Positions 60,327-64,000 of a DNA stretch of 64,000 nucleotides are shown here, one piece after another. Below the pieces are notes generated by a model. It saw nothing but the letters and a program-made list of their open reading frames with translations, was not told the DNA's origin and made no database searches. This DNA is from Cellulomonas shaoxiangyii. Lineage in GTDB: Bacteria > Actinomycetota > Actinomycetes > Actinomycetales > Cellulomonadaceae. Location of the stretch: positions 3,038,001 through 3,102,000 of the forward strand of contig NZ_CP039291.1 of the NCBI RefSeq assembly GCF_004798685.1, read 5' to 3'. How positions within the stretch are numbered: position 1 is the stretch's first letter; each line of letters opens with the position of its first letter. The translations under genes were made by a program, and so were the position numbers.

Positions 60327-63300
60327 TCAGGTGAACGCGCGGGCGACCGCGCCGCGCACGACCGTGTCCACGCGGTGGCTGCGGCGGGTGATGCCCAGCT
60401 CGGCGCGCAGCGCGTCGGCCAGCGCGTCGCGGGTGCGCTCCTGCCCGTCCGAGCACAGCCAGCGCACGAGGTCGTCGAGCTGGTCGTCGCTGTACGCGCC
60501 CACCGGCAGTCCCGGACGCACGTCCGGGCGCGGCTGCGTGCGAACCGCCAGGACGAGCTGCTCGCCCGTCGTCGCCGCCGGCTCGGCCGCGGACGGCGCC
60601 GCGGCGGCACGCGTCGCCCCCGTCGCGGGACGGGTCATCGGGATGCCGCCGCTGCCGAGGGACGCCACCGCGGGCAGCACCCCCGTCGGCGTGCGCACGA
60701 CCTGCGTCGCACCCGTCGGCGTCCCACGCCGCGTCGCCGTCGCGGGCACCGCGGGGTCCGCCCCGGTGGGCACCGCGCCCGTCGTCGCCGGCGCGGCAGG
60801 AGTCTCCCCCGTCGGCACCGCCTGCACGGCGCCGGTCGCGGGCCGCACCACGGGCACGGCACCGGTCGCGGGGCGGGCCGGCACGTAGGGGCGCACGCCC
60901 ACCTCGACGTCGTCGACCTCGGGGGCGTCGCGCACGACCACCGGCACGGGGCGCGACGGCGACGCGGCGGTCTCCGGCCGACGCTCCACGAGCCGCGTGT
61001 GCACCGCGCGGCGGATGCGGTCCACCTCCGCCTGCGGGTCGAGGAACGCGGCGGCGGACCACACCCGCACCACCGACCAGCCCAGCCGCTCCAGGCGGTC
61101 CGCCGCGAGGCGGTCGCGCACCCGGACGCTCGGCTCGCGCACGTAGTCCGAGTCGTCGGTGAGGACGGCGACGAGCATCTCGTCGGGCAGCTCGGGGTGG
61201 CCCACGACCAGCGGGATGCGCACGCCGCCCGGGACGCCGTGGTCGACGTCGACGACGAGGCCGTGCTGCCACAGGCGCTCGGCCAGGTCCAGGACGAGCC
61301 GGTCGGGGTCCACGCCACCGGTCGGCCGACCGCCGGCGTCCGCGGCACGCGCGTCGGCCTGCCCGCGGTCCGCCGTGAACCGCAGCAGGTCCCCCAGGAG
61401 CCGGGGGCCGCCGTCGCGCAGTCGCTCGGGGTCGAGGTCGTCCACGCCGAAGCACGACACGACGGTGAGGCGGTGCCGGGTCGAGCCCAGCGCGTCGAGC
61501 AGGAGCGCGTCGCCGCCGGGGCGGCTCACGGGGCCGAAGGAGTGCAGCACGCGTCGGTGCGGCGTGCGTCCCAGCCCGAAGGACAGGATCACCGCCTCGC
61601 GCCGGAGCCCGGCGACGTTCGCGAGGTCGACGACGACGAACGGCTCCGTGCGCCCGGAGTCGAAGAACGACGCCAGCGCGGGGTTGTCGCGCACCTCGGC
61701 GAGCACGACCTCGCGGACCGCGTCGGCGTGCCGGGGCGTCACGGTGACGACGGCGAGCGACTCCTCGGGGTGCTGCAGCACGTGCTCGACGACGAGCTCG
61801 AGGACGCGGTCGACCTCCGCACGCGTCGAGTCGACGGTGCCGGTCGCCGGGTCCGGCATGCCGGTGCCGTCGACGACGTCGAGCTGCACGAGCGGCTGCG
61901 CCGACGGCAGCGGCGTGGGCACGAGCACGCCCTCGTACCCGTGCCGGGCGAGGAACGCGGTCAGGTACGGGTCACGCCGCGACGCGTCGGCGTGCAGCGC
62001 GACGGACGGGAGCACGTCCGCGAGCTCCCGCACGGCGGACCCCGAGGCGCAGCGCGCGTCCCCGACCACGACGACCTGACGGCCGCGCGCGATCGCGGGC
62101 AGCGCCGCCTCGACGGGCAGGTGCGCGGCCGCGTCGACGACGACGAGGTCGACGGTCCGCGCCGCCGGCAGCACCTGCGACACCAGCATGGGGCCCGCGA
62201 CGAGCACGGGCCGCAGCCGGCGCGCCACGTCCGGGTAGCGCCCGAGCGTCTCCCGCACGGACGTGACGCGGTCCTCGACGAGCTCGGCGAACAGCCCTTC
62301 GGCCTGGTCGCGGTGCTGGCGGACGGCGGCCGAGACGCGCGCGAGGGCGGCCGCGAGCACGGGCGCGGTCCGGCTCTCCACGTGCGCTCGGTCGAGCTCG
62401 GCGTACCGGGCCGAGAGCGTGCCGAGCGCGGCACCGTCGTAGCCGGCGAGCGCCGGGTCGGCGGCGAGCACCTGCTCGAACACCGTGCTCCACCAGGCGA
62501 GGTCGAGCTCCGCGGGGGCGAGCGCGGGCTCGACGCGCCGCCCGGTGAGGTCGTCGACGAGCTCGCCGAGCCCCGCCGCGCGCACGCCGTGCAGGAGGTG
62601 CGTGCGCTCGGGCAGCGTCTCGAGCGCGTCGGCGGTGTCCCGCAGGCGCGTGAGGCGGTCACGCAGCTCGGGGAACGGCGTCGCGGCGAGGCGGCCGCCC
62701 CCGGGCGTGCCCGCGAGGACGTCGGCGAGCGCCTCCACGTCCTCCCGGACCGCGCGGTGCTCCTCCTCGATGACCTCGAGCGCGTCGGGCAGCCGCGGCC
62801 ACCCGCCGGCGGGGCAGTGCGCCTGCCACACCTCTCGCCTGGCCTGCACCTCGAGCAGCGCACCGTGCAGGTCGGCGACCGGGCGGCCCGGGCGGAGCAT
62901 GTCCTTCGCCTGCTTGCGCAGCCGCCGGCGCACCCAGAAGCCCATCGGCACGTCGTGCTGCTCGCGCCACTCCTTCGACGCGGTCGCCGCGACGAGGTCG
63001 GCGGCCGTGCGCTCGAAGACCAGCGGCTGGAAGACGTCGAGCGACGCACGAACGCCGTCGAGCATGCGCAGCTGCTCCGCCCAGTCGTCGAGGGTCGTCG
63101 CGGGAGTCAGGCCGGTGTCGGCGGCGACGTGCGCCACGCGGTCGAGGAGCACGGGCAGCGACACGTCGAGCAGGCGCTCGAGGCGGTGCCGGACGACCTG
63201 GGCGTCCGCGGACGTGCGCAGGTCCGCACCGAACCACGGCGTGTCCTGGGGGCGCAGCGTGAACGCCGCGAGCTCGCCCGCGCGCACGAGGTCGCGGCCC

Positions 63301-64000
63301 AGGCGGGTGCGGCGCTCGGCGTCGAGGACGCGCGCCACCTCGGGCGTGAGCCGCACCGTGGTGCGCGGGGTCGGCCGGGCGGACGTGAGGCGGGCGAGCT
63401 CCTGCAGGGCGTCGTACGCGGACACGTCCCAGGGCCCGCGGGGCACGTGCAGCGCGTCGACGTACCCGCGCAGCCGCTCCCGGTGCTCGACGAGCGACGC
63501 CCGCAGGGTCGCGACCGCGGCCGCGTCGACCGCCGGCGGCTCGATCGTCATGGCACCGAGCAGTCGCCGGCCCGCGGCGGCGCGCCAGCCGGCGTGCGGC
63601 TCGACGTCGAGGACGAGCTCCCCGAGCCCCAGCGCCGTGAGGCGGTCGACGAGCGCGGTCGCGGCGCGGCGGTGGCCGGGCACGTACAGGACCGTGCGGC
63701 CCTCCGCGGCGGCGTCGGCGACGAGTGCCGCGAGCGTGCCCGTGACGTCGGCGCCCGTCGGTGCGTCGACGAACACGTGCCCGCCCGCCGCGACGACGTC
63801 CAGCACGTGCTGCTGCGCGGGGTCGAGGTCACCGGCACCGCGCTCCACCGACGGGTCGCGGTCGCCCGCGACCGGCTCCGGGAGCGGGACCGTCAGCGCC
63901 TCGCGCGCGTCGTCGAGGCCGGCGAGGGCGCGGACGACCTCGTGCCGGTCGAGGGCGCCCGCGAGGTGGTCGAGGTCGTCGACCAGCACCTGGCCCGGGT
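60327..64000 (-). CDS. large SF1-helicase-like protein with degenerate motifs and C-terminal nuclease-like domain (5' end outside window)
   Basis: More than 1220 residues are visible and the frame continues past the right edge (reading ...PGQVLVDDLDHLAG). The order is a Walker A region (VFVDAPTGADVTGTLAALV, lacking GK[ST]), a coiled-coil-rich middle, VDLVVVDAAAHLPVEAALPA where DExx is expected, VVVGDARCASGSAVRELADV, and a well-kept motif V/VI region (NVAGLRREAVILSFGLG, FGPVSRPGGDALLLDALGST). Then comes a Vsr-like domain (REPSVRVRDRLAADRLERLG, RVWSAAAFLDP), a TGAxP-rich linker and a C-terminal helical domain. ATP hydrolysis is doubtful from these motifs. Related full-length proteins in actinobacteria are annotated as helicases; function is unknown. 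Confidence 0.8.
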   Translation of the reverse strand, partial: PGQVLVDDLDHLAGALDRHEVVRALAGLDDAREALTVPLPEPVAGDRDPSVERGAGDLDPAQQHVLDVVAAGGHVFVDAPTGADVTGTLAALVADAAAEGRTVLYVPGHRRAATALVDRLTALGLGELVLDVEPHAGWRAAAGRRLLGAMTIEPPAVDAAAVATLRASLVEHRERLRGYVDALHVPRGPWDVSAYDALQELARLTSARPTPRTTVRLTPEVARVLDAERRTRLGRDLVRAGELAAFTLRPQDTPWFGADLRTSADAQVVRHRLERLLDVSLPVLLDRVAHVAADTGLTPATTLDDWAEQLRMLDGVRASLDVFQPLVFERTAADLVAATASKEWREQHDVPMGFWVRRRLRKQAKDMLRPGRPVADLHGALLEVQARREVWQAHCPAGGWPRLPDALEVIEEEHRAVREDVEALADVLAGTPGGGRLAATPFPELRDRLTRLRDTADALETLPERTHLLHGVRAAGLGELVDDLTGRRVEPALAPAELDLAWWSTVFEQVLAADPALAGYDGAALGTLSARYAELDRAHVESRTAPVLAAALARVSAAVRQHRDQAEGLFAELVEDRVTSVRETLGRYPDVARRLRPVLVAGPMLVSQVLPAARTVDLVVVDAAAHLPVEAALPAIARGRQVVVVGDARCASGSAVRELADVLPSVALHADASRRDPYLTAFLARHGYEGVLVPTPLPSAQPLVQLDVVDGTGMPDPATGTVDSTRAEVDRVLELVVEHVLQHPEESLAVVTVTPRHADAVREVVLAEVRDNPALASFFDSGRTEPFVVVDLANVAGLRREAVILSFGLGRTPHRRVLHSFGPVSRPGGDALLLDALGSTRHRLTVVSCFGVDDLDPERLRDGGPRLLGDLLRFTADRGQADARAADAGGRPTGGVDPDRLVLDLAERLWQHGLVVDVDHGVPGGVRIPLVVGHPELPDEMLVAVLTDDSDYVREPSVRVRDRLAADRLERLGWSVVRVWSAAAFLDPQAEVDRIRRAVHTRLVERRPETAASPSRPVPVVVRDAPEVDDVEVGVRPYVPARPATGAVPVVRPATGAVQAVPTGETPAAPATTGAVPTGADPAVPATATRRGTPTGATQVVRTPTGVLPAVASLGSGGIPMTRPATGATRAAAAPSAAEPAATTGEQLVLAVRTQPRPDVRPGLPVGAYSDDQLDDLVRWLCSDGQERTRDALADALRAELGITRRSHRVDTVVRGAVARAFT

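Overview
The window is a stretch of a very GC-rich actinobacterial chromosome. The evidence is many GTG starts, strong third-position GC bias, lipoproteins and Rpf-type cell-wall enzymes, and an actinobacterial gene order. Several beta-galactosidase/hexosaminidase genes and the protein families suggest a Cellulomonas-like member of the Micrococcales; that placement is inference. The backbone (pth, rplY, prs, glmU, then ispE, rsmA, rpf, tatD, metG, then rsmI/PMT, then rimJ, moeA, 5-FCL, an FmdB-type gene and mscL) follows the order known from the Rv0985c-Rv1018c region of Mycobacterium tuberculosis. Accessory blocks are inserted into it.

Region 1 (1-10.8 kb) is part of a surface-polysaccharide locus: the end of a glycosyltransferase, a flippase, several glycosyltransferases, a CDP-alcohol phosphotransferase, a cytidylyltransferase and a priming sugar-phosphate transferase. 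Most genes on the minus strand overlap by 1-4 nt and read leftwards from the priming enzyme. Region 2 (10.9-15.2 kb) holds pth, rplY and the glmU-prs pair. Region 3 (15.5-25.7 kb) is for galactoside use: a GH2 beta-galactosidase on the plus strand, facing a minus-strand operon for a sugar-binding lipoprotein, two ABC permeases, a GH35 beta-galactosidase and a ROK repressor. A palindromic operator candidate lies upstream of the binding protein, and no ATPase gene is present.

Region 4 (25.8-36.2 kb) has tRNA-Gln, TetR and MarR regulators, a SRPBCC/ABC-F/ArsR operon behind a 36-nt palindrome, a NatAB-like exporter, and a rsmA-ispE-histidine kinase-response regulator operon. Region 5 (36.4-45.6 kb) has two paralogous DUF348/G5 cell-wall proteins with different catalytic ends (Rpf and SLT-like). 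Both are preceded by the same GTAAC-N6-GTGAC direct repeat, which resembles an MtrA box. Then come tatD, metG, a PH-domain protein, a 56-residue membrane protein, a PQQ-type dehydrogenase lipoprotein and nicotinamidase. Region 6 (45.6-50.8 kb) has the divergent rsmI/PMT pair, a GH20 hexosaminidase, a GlsB-like membrane protein and tRNA-Ala. Region 7 (50.9-64 kb) has a membrane protein, rimJ, moeA, 5-FCL, a penicillin-acylase-like Ntn hydrolase, a CIRCE-preceded FmdB zinc-ribbon protein, a SAF-domain protein, mscL, and a very large degenerate SF1-helicase-like protein that runs off the right edge.

A feature that runs through the window is the number of genes with no Shine-Dalgarno sequence but with an NANNNT hexamer exactly 6-7 nt before the start codon, which predicts leaderless transcripts. 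No insertion sequences, phage genes or CRISPR arrays were seen.
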